Assembly: GCA_020852755.1 (NCBI GenBank)
Contig: JADZAF010000102.1
Span: 1 to 46,627, forward strand
Direction of reading: 5' to 3'
Origin: Bryobacterales bacterium
GTDB lineage: Bacteria; Acidobacteriota; Terriglobia; Bryobacterales; Bryobacteraceae
Length of the DNA: 46,627 bases
Each line of letters opens with the position of its first letter. Position 1 is the first letter of the stretch. The translations under genes were made by a program, and so were the position numbers. The notes beneath the pieces are model-generated. The model was not told where the DNA came from. It saw only the letters and a program-made list of their open reading frames with translations, and did not search any database. Shown piece after piece: positions 34,632 through 43,115 of this stretch.

Positions 34632-35879
34632 CTATATGTAGCTGGGCGAGCCGTCCGCCCGGAAGGCAAAGCCGCGGCGCCACGGCTTGGGCGGGTAGTG
34701 CTTGAACGCCTCCTCGTTGATCTCGTAGCCCCAGCCCGGCTTGTCCGGAATGGGCAGATAGCCGTCCTTGACCAGAATCGGATCCTTGATCAGGTCCTTG
34801 CGCGGCGCCGTGTCGTCCGGGTGGTACTCCAGGATCAGGAAATTCGGCGTGGAGGCGGCGAAGTGCACGTTGACCATGGTGGCCAGCGGTCCCATGGGAT
34901 TGTGGGGCGCCACTACCACGTAATGGGCCTCCGCCATGGCCGCGATCTTCTTCTGTTCCATCACCCCGCCGGCGATACAGATATCCGGCTGCACGATGTC
35001 GGCCGCCTGCCGCTCCAGAATCTCGCGGAACTCGTACTTGGTATAGAGGCACTCGCCGGTGGCCAGAGGAATCTCCAGCTTGTGCTTCAACGCCGCCAGC
35101 GCATCCACGTTTTCCATGCGGAGCGGCTCCTCCAGGAACAACGGGCGCGCGGGCTTGAGAGCCTCGGCCATCTGGAAAGCGCGAATCGGCTCGAAGATAG
35201 TCGCGTGGGCATCGAACGCCAGGTCCACGCCCTCGCCCACCGCGTTCCGGGCGGCCTCGGCGCGCTGCCCGGCCGCGCGTGTCACCGCGTTCGCGGGAAG
35301 AGTATGAAAGCCGGGCGGATTGGGCGACATCTTCAGCGCGGTGTACCCGTACTTGGCCACCAGCCGCTTGGCGCTCTCGGCCAACTCGGCGGGCGTTCTG
35401 CCGCCGGCGCTCTGATACACCCGGATCTTCTCGCGGCACTTCCCGCCCAGCAGCATGTGAACCGGGAGTCCAGCTGCCTTGCCGGAGATGTCCCACAAGG
35501 CGTGCTCGATGCCGCTCAACGCCGCGTTGATCACCGCGCCGCCCGGAAAGCGCGTGAAGTTGTACATGGTGGCCCACAGATACTCGACGTTGCGGGGGTC
35601 TTTGCCTGTCAGCCAGCTCTTGAAGTCGCGGATGGTGGCCACGGTGGCTTCGTCCGGCCCCACCGAGTATGCCTCACCCCAGCCGGTGATGCCGCCATCG
35701 GTGAGCACCTTGACGAAGCAAAGGTTGCGCCCTCCGACTCCCACCAGGAACGGCTGGATATCGGTGATCTTGAGCGCCGGTTTTCCGGTATAGCGGGGTG
35801 CGGTGGTCTGCGCCATGGTCTGCGCGTAGAGCGGCAGGCCGAGAGAACCGCCCTGCGCCAGGAAGTCTCTGCGTTTCAT
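34632..35879 (-). CDS. Enolase-superfamily sugar-acid dehydratase (galactonate/mannonate dehydratase-like)
   Basis: The protein has 415 residues with a Tat-like leader (MKRRDFLAQGG). The capping domain (about 35-150) has GGITGWGEAYS and ALWDISGKAAGLPVHMLLGG. The barrel has metal ligands D223 (AFDAHATI, with H225 as catalytic partner), E250 (FLEEPL) and E276 (TGECLYTKYEF), plus H326 in APHNPMGP. DxH and the C-terminal His are features of the GalD/ManD dehydratase branch, so it should remove water from an aldonic acid, e.g. galactonate, to give a 2-keto-3-deoxy acid. An exported location would be unusual for this class. A sugar-acid MFS transporter elsewhere in the window would fit the pathway. 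Confidence 0.9.
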   Translation of the reverse strand: MKRRDFLAQGGSLGLPLYAQTMAQTTAPRYTGKPALKITDIQPFLVGVGGRNLCFVKVLTDGGITGWGEAYSVGPDEATVATIRDFKSWLTGKDPRNVEYLWATMYNFTRFPGGAVINAALSGIEHALWDISGKAAGLPVHMLLGGKCREKIRVYQSAGGRTPAELAESAKRLVAKYGYTALKMSPNPPGFHTLPANAVTRAAGQRAEAARNAVGEGVDLAFDAHATIFEPIRAFQMAEALKPARPLFLEEPLRMENVDALAALKHKLEIPLATGECLYTKYEFREILERQAADIVQPDICIAGGVMEQKKIAAMAEAHYVVVAPHNPMGPLATMVNVHFAASTPNFLILEYHPDDTAPRKDLIKDPILVKDGYLPIPDKPGWGYEINEEAFKHYPPKPWRRGFAFRADGSPSYI

Positions 35880-35887
35880 ATCAGGAG

Positions 35888-35893
35888 AGTGTA
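35888..35893 (-). promoter_or_regulatory. -10-like TACACT before the dehydratase gene
   Basis: On the minus strand TACACT ends 8 nt before the ATG at 35879, again without a Shine-Dalgarno. The box lies in the 25-bp gap after the phosphomannomutase stop, so the dehydratase may be transcribed on its own as well. Confidence 0.4.
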
Positions 35894-35904
35894 CTGCATA
35901 GCGC

Positions 35905-37263
35905 TTAGCGGCGGGAAGAAGCGGCCGCGGCCACCGCCTCTTCGATCCGCTCCCGGTACTGGCTCAGCAGTTCGGGCGTCTCCGCCTCCACCCGCAGCAC
36001 CAGAACGGGCTGCGTGTTGGAGGCCCGCACCAGGCCCCAGCCTTTAGGGAAAAGCACTCTCACCCCGTCCACGTCCACGATCGGGTATTCCTTGTCGAAC
36101 CGCTCCTTGACCCGCGCCACGACGTCGAATTTCACCTCGTCGGGGCAATCCACGCGGATTTCGGGCGTGGCCGCCAGCCGGGGCACGCCGGCCAGTTGGG
36201 CGGACACCGGCTGGCCGGACGCGGCCACGATCTCCATCAGGCGGCAGGCGGCATAGAGCGCGTCGTCGTAGCCGTAGTAGCGATCGGCGAAGAACAAGTG
36301 GCCGCTCATCTCGCCGGCCAGCTCGGCCCGGACCTCCTTCATCTTGGCCTTGATCAGCGAATGCCCGGTCTTCCACATGATCGGATTGCCGCCCATGGCG
36401 CGAATGCCGTCGTACATGGTCTGCGAGCACTTCACCTCGCCGATGAAAGTGGCGCCCGGTTTGCGCGAGAGAATCTCGCGCGCGTAGATCAGCATCAACT
36501 GGTCGCCGTAAAGAATCCGGCCGGTCTCATCCACGGCGCCCAGCCGGTCGGCATCGCCGTCGAAGGCGATCCCCAGATCGGCCTTCTGTTCCCGCACCGC
36601 CGCCACCAACTGGTTCAGGAATTCCGGCACGGTCGGGTCGGGATGGTGGTTGGGGAAACGGCCGTCCATTTCGAAGAACAGTTCCGTGGCGCTGCAATTC
36701 AGCCGCTCGAGGATGCGGTGCATCACCGGCCCCGCGGTGCCGTTCCCGGCATCCATCACCACCCCGATGCGCCGCCGGAAATGAAACTGCCCGGCCACCT
36801 CGTCCACGTAGGGCGTCACCACGTCCGCCGCGGTTTCCGAGCCCGGACCGCACAGAAAGTCGCGCCGTTCGATCAACTCGCGCAGTTCCTGGATCTCCGG
36901 CCCGTGAATGGTGGAGCCGCCGGCCATCACCTTGAAGCCGTTGTATTCGGAGGGATTGTGGCTTCCCGTGATCATCACCGCGCCGTCGGATTGCAGGCGG
37001 AAGACCGAGTAATAGAGCAGCGGCGTCGGCGCCACGCCGATATCGGATACCCGGCAGCCGCTGGATACCAGCCCGCGCGCCAGGGCATCCCGCAAACGGT
37101 TTGAGCTCAACCGGCAGTCCCGCCCCAGGCTGATCTTCGGACCCGCCCGGCGCTGCACGTAGGTGCCGATGGCCCGTCCCAGATCCTCCACTCCTGAATC
37201 CGGAAGCTCTTCGTCGGCCACGCCGCGGATGTCGTACTCACGAAAGATGGTGGGTTTCAGCAT
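35905..37263 (-). CDS. manB: Phosphomannomutase/phosphoglucomutase
   Basis: ATG 37263-37261 gives 452 residues beginning MLKPTIFREYDIRGVADEEL, the standard alpha-phosphohexomutase start. The phosphoserine loop is TGSHNP with S101. The metal loop is D235-GDADR-240. The sugar-binding loop is GEMSGH at 317-322, and the C-terminal phosphate-binding loop is RASNTQP. This set fits ManB/AlgC-type enzymes that convert mannose-6-phosphate (or glucose-6-phosphate) to the 1-phosphate for GDP-mannose and polysaccharide synthesis. Length and motifs are normal. A TATACT box lies on the minus strand 13 nt before the start. It is divergent from the acyl-CoA mutase gene. Confidence 0.93.
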   Translation of the reverse strand: MLKPTIFREYDIRGVADEELPDSGVEDLGRAIGTYVQRRAGPKISLGRDCRLSSNRLRDALARGLVSSGCRVSDIGVAPTPLLYYSVFRLQSDGAVMITGSHNPSEYNGFKVMAGGSTIHGPEIQELRELIERRDFLCGPGSETAADVVTPYVDEVAGQFHFRRRIGVVMDAGNGTAGPVMHRILERLNCSATELFFEMDGRFPNHHPDPTVPEFLNQLVAAVREQKADLGIAFDGDADRLGAVDETGRILYGDQLMLIYAREILSRKPGATFIGEVKCSQTMYDGIRAMGGNPIMWKTGHSLIKAKMKEVRAELAGEMSGHLFFADRYYGYDDALYAACRLMEIVAASGQPVSAQLAGVPRLAATPEIRVDCPDEVKFDVVARVKERFDKEYPIVDVDGVRVLFPKGWGLVRASNTQPVLVLRVEAETPELLSQYRERIEEAVAAAASSRR

Positions 37264-37276
37264 CGTCTCCAGGACG

Positions 37277-37282
37277 AGTATA
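37277..37282 (-). promoter_or_regulatory. -10-like TATACT before the phosphomannomutase gene
   Basis: On the minus strand TATACT lies at 37282-37277, 13 nt before the ATG at 37263. A GGAG further downstream could serve as ribosome site, so this gene may have a short leader rather than none. No clear -35 is seen. Confidence 0.4.
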
Positions 37283-37333
37283 TCGCGCCCGGCCAGGCCC
37301 TTCGGGAACCGGCGAAACCGAACAAAGACAAGG

Positions 37334-37339
37334 TAAAAT
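37334..37339 (+). promoter_or_regulatory. -10-like TAAAAT before the acyl-CoA mutase gene
   Basis: TAAAAT ends 8 nt before ATG 37348, with no Shine-Dalgarno in the gap. Transcription at the usual distance would start on or next to the ATG. Confidence 0.4.
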
Positions 37340-37347
37340 GGTCTTAG

Positions 37348-38949
37348 ATGATCAACAGGCGGGCGGGGGGCGGCCGTTTCACGACCCTGAGCGGCGTGCC
37401 CGTCGAGACGTGCTATACCCCGGAGCACCTGGCCGGCTTCGAGCCGGCCCGCGATCTCGGCGAACCCGGCCGGTTTCCCTACACGCGCGGCATCCACTCC
37501 ACGATGTACCGGGGCAAGCTGTGGACCATGCGGCAGTTCGCGGGTTTCGCGACGCCGGAGGAGACCAACCGCCGCTACCATTACCTGCTGGAACAGGGCC
37601 AGAACGGGCTCTCGGTGGCCTTTGACCTGCCCACCCTGATGGGCTGCGACGCCGACGACCCGCTGGCCGAGGGCGAAGTGGGACGGTGCGGTGTAGCGGT
37701 GTCGTCCCTCGAAGACATGGAAACGCTGCTGCGGGGCATCCCGCTGGATCAAATCACGCTTTCCATGACCATCAACTCGCCGGCCGCCATCCTCTGGGCG
37801 ATGTACCTGGTGGTGGCGGAACGGCAGGGAGTGGACTGGCGGGTGCTGTCCGGGACGATTCAGAACGACATCCTGAAGGAATACATCGCCCAGAAGGAGT
37901 ACATTTTCCCGCCGCGGCCGTCGATGCGGCTGGTGACCGATACCATCGAGTTCGCCACCCGCCACACGCCCCGGTACAATCCCGTTTCGATCAGCGGATA
38001 TCACATCCGCGAGGCGGGCTCCACCGCTCTCCAGGAGCTGGCTTTCACCCTGCGCGACGGGATCGAATACGTGGATTGGGCACTGGCCCGGGGGCTGGCC
38101 GTGGACGAGTTCGCGCCCCGGCTGAGCTTTTTTTTCAACGCGCACAACGATTTCTTCGAAGAGATCGCGAAGTACAGGGCGGCCCGCAAGTTGTGGGCCG
38201 GGCTGATGCGGGAGCGCTACGGCGCGCGCGACGAGCGCAGCCTGAAACTGCGCTTCCATGCCCAGACGGCCGGCTGTTCCCTCACCTGGCAGCAGCCGTA
38301 TAACAACGTGGTGCGCACGGCGCTGCAGGCGATGGCTGCGGTGCTGGGCGGCGCCCAATCGCTGCACACCAACTCGCTGGACGAGGCCTATGCCCTGCCC
38401 ACCGAGCACGCGGTGACGCTGGCCTTGCGCACCCAGCAGGTGCTAGCCTACGAGACCGGGGTGGCGGCCACGGCCGATCCGCTGGGGGGAAGCTACTTCC
38501 TGGAGCGGTTGACGCTTGACATGGAGAGCGGGGCGCGAGACTATATACGCCGCATCGATGGGATGGGCGGAATGGTCGCCGCCATCGAGCGGGGCTTCCC
38601 GCAGAGCGAGATCGCCGAGGCCAGCTACCGGTACCAGCAGGCGGTCGAGGCGGGAGAGAAGATCGTGGTGGGGGTCAACGCATTTCAATGCGACGATCAG
38701 CCCATCGAGACTCTCCGGATCGATGCGGGAGCGGGTGAGCGGCAGGTGGAAAAGCTGGCCGCCTTGCGGGCCCGGCGCGACAAGGCCCGGGTCGAAGCCG
38801 CGCTGGATGCCCTGCGGCACGCGGCCTCGGCTGGCGGGAACACCATGCCGGCCATCCTGAACTGCGTGCGTGCTTATGCCACATTGGGAGAGATGATGAA
38901 CGCCCTCCGGGAGGTCTTCGGAACCTACCAGGAGCAGACCCTCATATAA
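37348..38949 (+). CDS. B12-dependent acyl-CoA mutase, large (catalytic) subunit
   Basis: This 533-residue protein has only the substrate-binding TIM barrel of methylmalonyl-CoA-mutase-type enzymes: [20 protein letters not shown] at 48-67, [13 protein letters not shown] at 89-101, [20 protein letters not shown] at 169-188, [11 protein letters not shown] and [11 protein letters not shown]. The B12 domain is on the next gene. Y54 corresponds to the Tyr89 of Propionibacterium mutase. At the position of its Arg207, which holds the carboxylate of methylmalonyl-CoA, this protein has Gln182. Gln there is typical of isobutyryl-CoA and 2-hydroxyisobutyryl-CoA mutases, but those have Phe or Ile at the Tyr site. 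So the enzyme rearranges some acyl-CoA, but methylmalonyl-CoA is doubtful. Annotation pipelines will probably call it methylmalonyl-CoA mutase. Confidence 0.9.
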   Translation: MINRRAGGGRFTTLSGVPVETCYTPEHLAGFEPARDLGEPGRFPYTRGIHSTMYRGKLWTMRQFAGFATPEETNRRYHYLLEQGQNGLSVAFDLPTLMGCDADDPLAEGEVGRCGVAVSSLEDMETLLRGIPLDQITLSMTINSPAAILWAMYLVVAERQGVDWRVLSGTIQNDILKEYIAQKEYIFPPRPSMRLVTDTIEFATRHTPRYNPVSISGYHIREAGSTALQELAFTLRDGIEYVDWALARGLAVDEFAPRLSFFFNAHNDFFEEIAKYRAARKLWAGLMRERYGARDERSLKLRFHAQTAGCSLTWQQPYNNVVRTALQAMAAVLGGAQSLHTNSLDEAYALPTEHAVTLALRTQQVLAYETGVAATADPLGGSYFLERLTLDMESGARDYIRRIDGMGGMVAAIERGFPQSEIAEASYRYQQAVEAGEKIVVGVNAFQCDDQPIETLRIDAGAGERQVEKLAALRARRDKARVEAALDALRHAASAGGNTMPAILNCVRAYATLGEMMNALREVFGTYQEQTLI

Positions 38950-39359
38950 TGGAGAACCGGATTCGAGTATTGGTGGCCAAGCCGGGCCTGGACGGCCACG
39001 ACCGGGGCGCCAAAGTGATCGCGCGAGCGTTGCGCGACGCGGGCATGGAAGTGATCTACACCGGCCTGCGGCAGACTCCGGAGATGATCGTGAACGCGGC
39101 CCTGCAGGAGGACGTGCAGGTGATCGGGCTCTCGATCCTCTCCGGCGCTCATAACGCCATCGTGCCGCGGGTGATGGAACTGCTGCGGCAGAAGGACATG
39201 ACGGACGTGAAAGTAGTGGTCGGAGGCATCATCCCCGGCGAGGACGCGGAGGAATTGAAGCGGCAGGGTGTGGCCGCCGTGTTCCAGCCGGGCGCCTCGC
39301 TCGAGGAGATCGTGAGCTTTGTCCGCTCCGCGGCAGCCGCCGCCAAATCCGCCCGCTAA
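38949..39359 (+). CDS. B12-binding small subunit of acyl-CoA mutase
   Basis: The 136-residue protein is a stand-alone cobalamin-binding Rossmann domain. It has D15-G-H17-D-R-G20 (GLDGHDRG), in which the His is the lower axial ligand of cobalt, followed by SILSGAH and VVVGGIIP. It completes the large subunit encoded just upstream; the ATG overlaps its stop codon by one base (TAATG), giving equal synthesis. Split mutases of this kind occur in Acidobacteriota, archaea and isobutyryl-CoA mutases. No MeaB-type GTPase chaperone is visible nearby. Confidence 0.93.
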   Translation: MENRIRVLVAKPGLDGHDRGAKVIARALRDAGMEVIYTGLRQTPEMIVNAALQEDVQVIGLSILSGAHNAIVPRVMELLRQKDMTDVKVVVGGIIPGEDAEELKRQGVAAVFQPGASLEEIVSFVRSAAAAAKSAR

Positions 39360-39380
39360 TCGAAACTAAGGAAAATTCGA

Positions 39381-40745
39381 ATGGAAGAGAGACTGAAAAT
39401 CGCGGTGTTCATCGATTTCGACAACATCGAAATCGGCGTCAAGTCCACCCTGCAACGGGAATTTGACGTGGCCGCGGTTCTGGACGCGCTGAAAGAGCGC
39501 GGAGAAATCGTTACCAAAATCGCCTACGCCAACTGGGGGCGCCAGGAAACCTCGACCCGCCAGTTGTCCGAGCACGCCGTGCAGATGGTCCAGCGGGACC
39601 CGTCGCCGCGCGGCGACAAGAACGGGGCGGACATCAACCTGGCGCTGGACGCCCTGGAGATGGCCTTCACCCACGACCACATCAACGCCTTTGCCATCGT
39701 CAGCGGAGACAGCGACTTCATCGCCCTGGTGAACAAGCTGAAGACCTACGACAAGCGGGTCTACGTGGTGGGCGGCAAGGCTTTCACCAGCACCATTCTG
39801 CAGAAGAACTGCCACGAGTTCGTGAGCTACGAATCGCTGCTGGTGGAACCGCAGAAGCCAGTCCGGCACCAGGGCGGCGGCCCACCCCAGCAACCACAAA
39901 AGGAGCAGCAACCGCAGCAACCGCAGCAGCATGGCCAGCAGCAGAGGCACCCGCAGCGCCGGCCGGCGCCGCTGGACCTCAGCCAGTCCGTGCCCCTGGT
40001 GGAGCGCGCTCTGCAGGTGCTGGAGCGGCGCGAGGTGCAGCCCCAGCTCGGCTTGCTGAAATCGACCATGCTGCAGTTGGACTCGACCTTCAACGAGAAG
40101 GCCTACGGAGCCGGATCGTTCACCGACTACGTCGAGAAACTGGAGCGGGCCGGCTATGTGAAGGTGGTCGGCAGCGAGGGCCGCTACATGATCGAGCGCA
40201 AGGCCACGCCGCCCGAACCGGAGAAGCCTTCGGTCAAGCCCGAAGCGGCGCTGCCGCTGCTGCGCGACGTTCTGGAAACGCATCGCCTGGACGTGGACGA
40301 GGGCTGCTCGCCCGAGCAGCTGGCGGAATGGGTGCAGGCGGAGAGTCCTGGGTTCGACTGGAGGTCCTACGGCTTCCAGGAGTTCAGCGAGCTGCTGAAC
40401 TACGCCCAGGACAAGCTGCTGGTGCGCATGATTCCCGATGAGCAGAAGGGCCTGACCGTCTACCTGGGCGCCGAGTTCCATCCGCCTGCGGTGCCGGAAC
40501 CGGCGCGGACCGTGCCGGCCGAAGAGACGGAGGAACCGCAGCCGGTGGTTGCGGGACAGCCCGAAGCACGGGCAGCGAAGCCCCGCAAGACGGCGCGCAA
40601 GAAGGCGGCTACGCCGGCCAAGACGGCTCAAACCAAGACGGCCAGGACGAAGACGGCGGCTGCCAAGAAGCCCCGCAAGCGGGCGGCTCCGAAAGCCGAG
40701 CCGGCCATGCCGCTGGAATTCAGAGACAGCGACATCCCGGTCTAG
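39381..40745 (+). CDS. NYN-domain (LabA/PIN-like) protein with two LOTUS/OST-HTH domains and basic tail
   Basis: The 454-residue protein starts with a NYN nuclease-like domain (1-155): FIDFDNIE with D12/D14, ADINLALD with D84/D90, and SGDSDF with D110/D112 form the expected acidic site. A Gln/His-rich linker (about 165-195) follows, then two LOTUS domains at about 204-273 and 288-365 (GSFTDYVEKLERAGYV; YGFQEFSELLNYAQDKLL). The end (about 400-438) is a Lys/Ala/Thr-rich tail like histone H1 (KTARKKAATPAKTAQTKT). NYN-LOTUS proteins are thought to bind RNA, with G-quadruplex binding known for LOTUS, and to cleave it. AAGGA precedes the ATG. It follows the mutase pair by 21 bp; the functional link is unknown. 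Its stop shares CTAG with the stop of the opposite gene. Confidence 0.9.
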   Translation: MEERLKIAVFIDFDNIEIGVKSTLQREFDVAAVLDALKERGEIVTKIAYANWGRQETSTRQLSEHAVQMVQRDPSPRGDKNGADINLALDALEMAFTHDHINAFAIVSGDSDFIALVNKLKTYDKRVYVVGGKAFTSTILQKNCHEFVSYESLLVEPQKPVRHQGGGPPQQPQKEQQPQQPQQHGQQQRHPQRRPAPLDLSQSVPLVERALQVLERREVQPQLGLLKSTMLQLDSTFNEKAYGAGSFTDYVEKLERAGYVKVVGSEGRYMIERKATPPEPEKPSVKPEAALPLLRDVLETHRLDVDEGCSPEQLAEWVQAESPGFDWRSYGFQEFSELLNYAQDKLLVRMIPDEQKGLTVYLGAEFHPPAVPEPARTVPAEETEEPQPVVAGQPEARAAKPRKTARKKAATPAKTAQTKTARTKTAAAKKPRKRAAPKAEPAMPLEFRDSDIPV

Positions 40746-41518
40746 CGGCCGTAAATGGCTGCGCCGACCCTGCGCATCCAGTCGAGTTCCTCGGGCGCCA
40801 TGGGGCCCCGGCGCAGCGCCTCCAGGGCCTGTTCGACGTGAGCCATGCTCCCCGGGCCGGTCAGGCACACATCCACGGCCGGCTCGGAGAGGACAAAGCG
40901 ATAGGCATCCGTGGCGGTGGGGACCCGCTCGTCGGGCGGCATCCGCCGGTGGTGCAGAAGCTGCCGCCAGCTTGTGGCTGTGAACGACACAATGCCCGGC
41001 CGGTTTCCCCGGGGAAGGTGTGGGAATACATCCCGCTCCGCACCGCGGTGGACCGCGTTATAGCGGAGGTGGAACAGATCGAAGTCCGAGGCGATCATGC
41101 GCGGGACCAGCGGCCGTTGATGGGTGGAGAGAGCCAGGAATCGCACCAGGCCGCGCGCCCGCAGTCTCCGGCAGGCGTCCACGACCCGCTCGGGTACCGG
41201 GCGGTTCCACATGCCCAGAAGCAGGATGTCGGCGTGGTCGAACCGCAGGGCGCGCAGGGCCCGCTCCAGGCTGGGCCCGATCAGCGAGCCGAAGGGTGAG
41301 TAGGATTGGATCACCAGGATCAGGCGGTCGCGCTGGGGGGCCAGGTTGCGCAGCGCGCGGGCGAAAGCCTCCGTGCGGCGGCTGCCCCAGTAGAGGTAGT
41401 TCACGCCGCCGGCGACGGCGTGCTCGACCGCTTCGGTGGGGACCCCGTAGCTGGCTGAGATGCCGAGCCGGCCCGCGCGCAGGCCGGTCCGGCCGAGAAT
41501 CCGCTCCGTTTCGAACAT
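40742..41518 (-). CDS. Aldo/keto reductase-like protein with altered catalytic residues
   Basis: ATG 41518-41516 gives 258 residues beginning MFETERILGRTGLRAGRLGIS, the usual AKR opening. The barrel continues with AVEHAVAGGVNYLYWGSRR, ALRFDHADILLLGMW and LVRFLALSTHQRPL. In active AKRs the first of these carries GVNxxDTAxxY; here Asp and Tyr of the tetrad appear replaced (GVNYLYWG), and the Lys/His region is also unusual. The protein is also short for the family (usually 280-330). It may be a redox-inactive or re-purposed AKR. It lies 4 bp after purE on the minus strand and overlaps the convergent NYN gene by 4 bp. Confidence 0.8.
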   Translation of the reverse strand: MFETERILGRTGLRAGRLGISASYGVPTEAVEHAVAGGVNYLYWGSRRTEAFARALRNLAPQRDRLILVIQSYSPFGSLIGPSLERALRALRFDHADILLLGMWNRPVPERVVDACRRLRARGLVRFLALSTHQRPLVPRMIASDFDLFHLRYNAVHRGAERDVFPHLPRGNRPGIVSFTATSWRQLLHHRRMPPDERVPTATDAYRFVLSEPAVDVCLTGPGSMAHVEQALEALRRGPMAPEELDWMRRVGAAIYGR

Positions 41519-41522
41519 AGTT

Positions 41523-42011
<489 letters not shown>

Positions 42012-42304
42012 ACGGGAAACTCCAACATAGCAGAGTTTCGGTGACGGGCTGCATGGCCCCGGACCCGGCAGCCTGGCGTCTGGACCGCGTGGGCCGGCCC
42101 ACGCCTCGAGCCGCCAAGCCGGGCGTCACCTGGGACGGGCTGTTTCGCGCGTTTGCCGGCGTTTGCCGGTCTTTGTGCAGTCCGTCTGCCACCGTGATAG
42201 CAGTGGCTTGGCCGGACTTTCCAGTTGCTCCGGCTTGCCGCGGCATGCACCTGTTCGAAACACGGGGATGGCACGAAATTGGCAAACTCGGCGGCGCTGA
42301 CCCT
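42012..42304. other. Non-coding region downstream of the toxin-antitoxin pair and upstream of purE
   Basis: No gene is supported here. The stretch holds the presumed purE promoter at its left end. A piece near 42260-42290 reads like the D-arm part of a leucine tRNA (GAAATTGGCAAACTCGG), but no T-arm or acceptor pairing follows. Confidence 0.4.
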
Positions 42305-42610
42305 CTACGCCACTCGCCGGGTCGGGTGCCTGATCTTCACAGCGACGTCCATCCCCGCGTCCGTCAGCATGTTCACCAGAGTATCCAGAGAGAACCGGCT
42401 GATCTTCCCGCGCATGAGATCCGAGATGCGGGGTTGGGAAACCTTGAATCGTTTTGCTGCATCTGCCTGGGTCAGGCCTTCCTTCTCAATGAACTTTCGC
42501 AGCGCCGTCAACAGTTCGGACCGTATCCGGAGGTTCCGGGCCTCGGCCGCCGAGAAGCCAAGATTTCTGAAGACATCGCCACTACTCTTGGTGATTGCCG
42601 TCGATTTCAC
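42305..42610 (-). CDS. XRE-family HTH antitoxin (HigA-like)
   Basis: The 101-residue protein has an N-terminal tail and an XRE helix-turn-helix: ALRKFIEKEGLTQADAAKRFKVSQPRISDLMRGKISRFSLD at about 36-76, shown in part by LTQADAAKRF and VSQPRISDL. The C-terminal MLTDAGMDVAVKIRH is common in Gp49-linked antitoxins. It lies 11 bp after the HigB-like gene, the usual toxin-first order. It should bind and neutralise the toxin and repress the operon. It looks intact and may be kept although the toxin seems shortened. Confidence 0.87.
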   Translation of the reverse strand: MKSTAITKSSGDVFRNLGFSAAEARNLRIRSELLTALRKFIEKEGLTQADAAKRFKVSQPRISDLMRGKISRFSLDTLVNMLTDAGMDVAVKIRHPTRRVA

Positions 42611-42621
42611 CTTTTCACTCC

Positions 42622-42864
42622 CTAGACTTTCGATCGCCTCAACTCGAGCACCGCGGCGTAGCGCAGCTTGCCCAGTTCGATGTCGGCTTTCCGTGTTGTG
42701 CGGGTTTTCTTGACGAAGCAGTGCAGTACATAGACGGCCTCCTCGAACTGGGTAACATAGAACACACGAAACTCGTTTTCGCCGTGGACCCGGATCTCCA
42801 TCGCGCCCGGGCCCACGTCCGGCATCGGCTTGAAATCCGTCGCCGTTTCCCCCCGCTGCACCAA
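42622..42864 (-). CDS. HigB/Gp49-like toxin, apparently N-terminally truncated
   Basis: From GTG 42864 the product has 80 residues and carries the Gp49 (RelE-fold) core: DFKPMPDVGPGAMEIRVHGE, EFRVFYVTQFEEAVYVLHCF and KKTRTTRKADIELGKLRY. Family members are about 100-115 residues and start with a further strand and helix rich in W and S that are missing here. The in-frame sequence upstream reads SPSYQLDLVQRG, which matches the family just before the GTG, but beyond that the conservation stops without an initiation codon. So the gene is either started from an unusual codon or is a 5'-truncated relic. HigB toxins cleave mRNA on the ribosome. Confidence 0.72.
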   Translation of the reverse strand: MVQRGETATDFKPMPDVGPGAMEIRVHGENEFRVFYVTQFEEAVYVLHCFVKKTRTTRKADIELGKLRYAAVLELRRSKV

Positions 42865-42934
42865 ATCAAGCTGGTAGCTTGGGCTGAAGGGCGAGGATTC
42901 GCCTGTTCCGTGGCAAATTACCCTCCTCGGCCGA

Positions 42935-43087
42935 GTGGAAGTGTCGGAACTGCAGGGCCACCATGCCCGCCATGCGCTGGTGATCCTCCGGGAATCTCGT
43001 TACGACTACGTGGAGTATCGCGGGAAGGGCTTCTGGTCGAGTTTGCCATCTCTGCTCAAATCCCTTGTGCTTCTACACATCCAGTAA
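42935..43087 (+). CDS. Small ORF of unknown function upstream of the PadR relic
   Basis: From GTG 42935 a 50-residue frame reads coherently (VEVSELQGHHARHALVILRE, then YDYVEYRGKGFWSSLPSLL), ending at TAA 43085-43087. The frame stays open upstream to 42878 and overlaps the toxin's 5' region on the other strand. I do not recognise it. It may be a short real gene or the remaining C-terminus of a lost one. Confidence 0.3.
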   Translation: MEVSELQGHHARHALVILRESRYDYVEYRGKGFWSSLPSLLKSLVLLHIQ

Positions 43088-43115
43088 TAAGCCGTAGAAG
43101 ATCGAGGTGTAAACT

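Noticed and set aside
39890..39965. Repetitive CAG-rich DNA in the NYN gene as a repeat element
   Set aside because: It encodes the Gln-rich linker in frame and is not a separate repeat.
42031..42048. AGTTTCGGTGACGGGC matches (15 of 16) the reverse complement of the sequence after the hairpin at about 34334-34350
   Set aside because: Matches of that length are expected by chance in a 46-kb GC-rich window, and the homology does not continue on either side.
42255..42300. A leucine-tRNA-like stretch (GAAATTGGCAAACTCGG) with a TTCGAAA nearby
   Set aside because: No acceptor stem, anticodon arm or correctly placed T-arm can be formed; TTCGAAA lies upstream of the D-arm-like part, not downstream.
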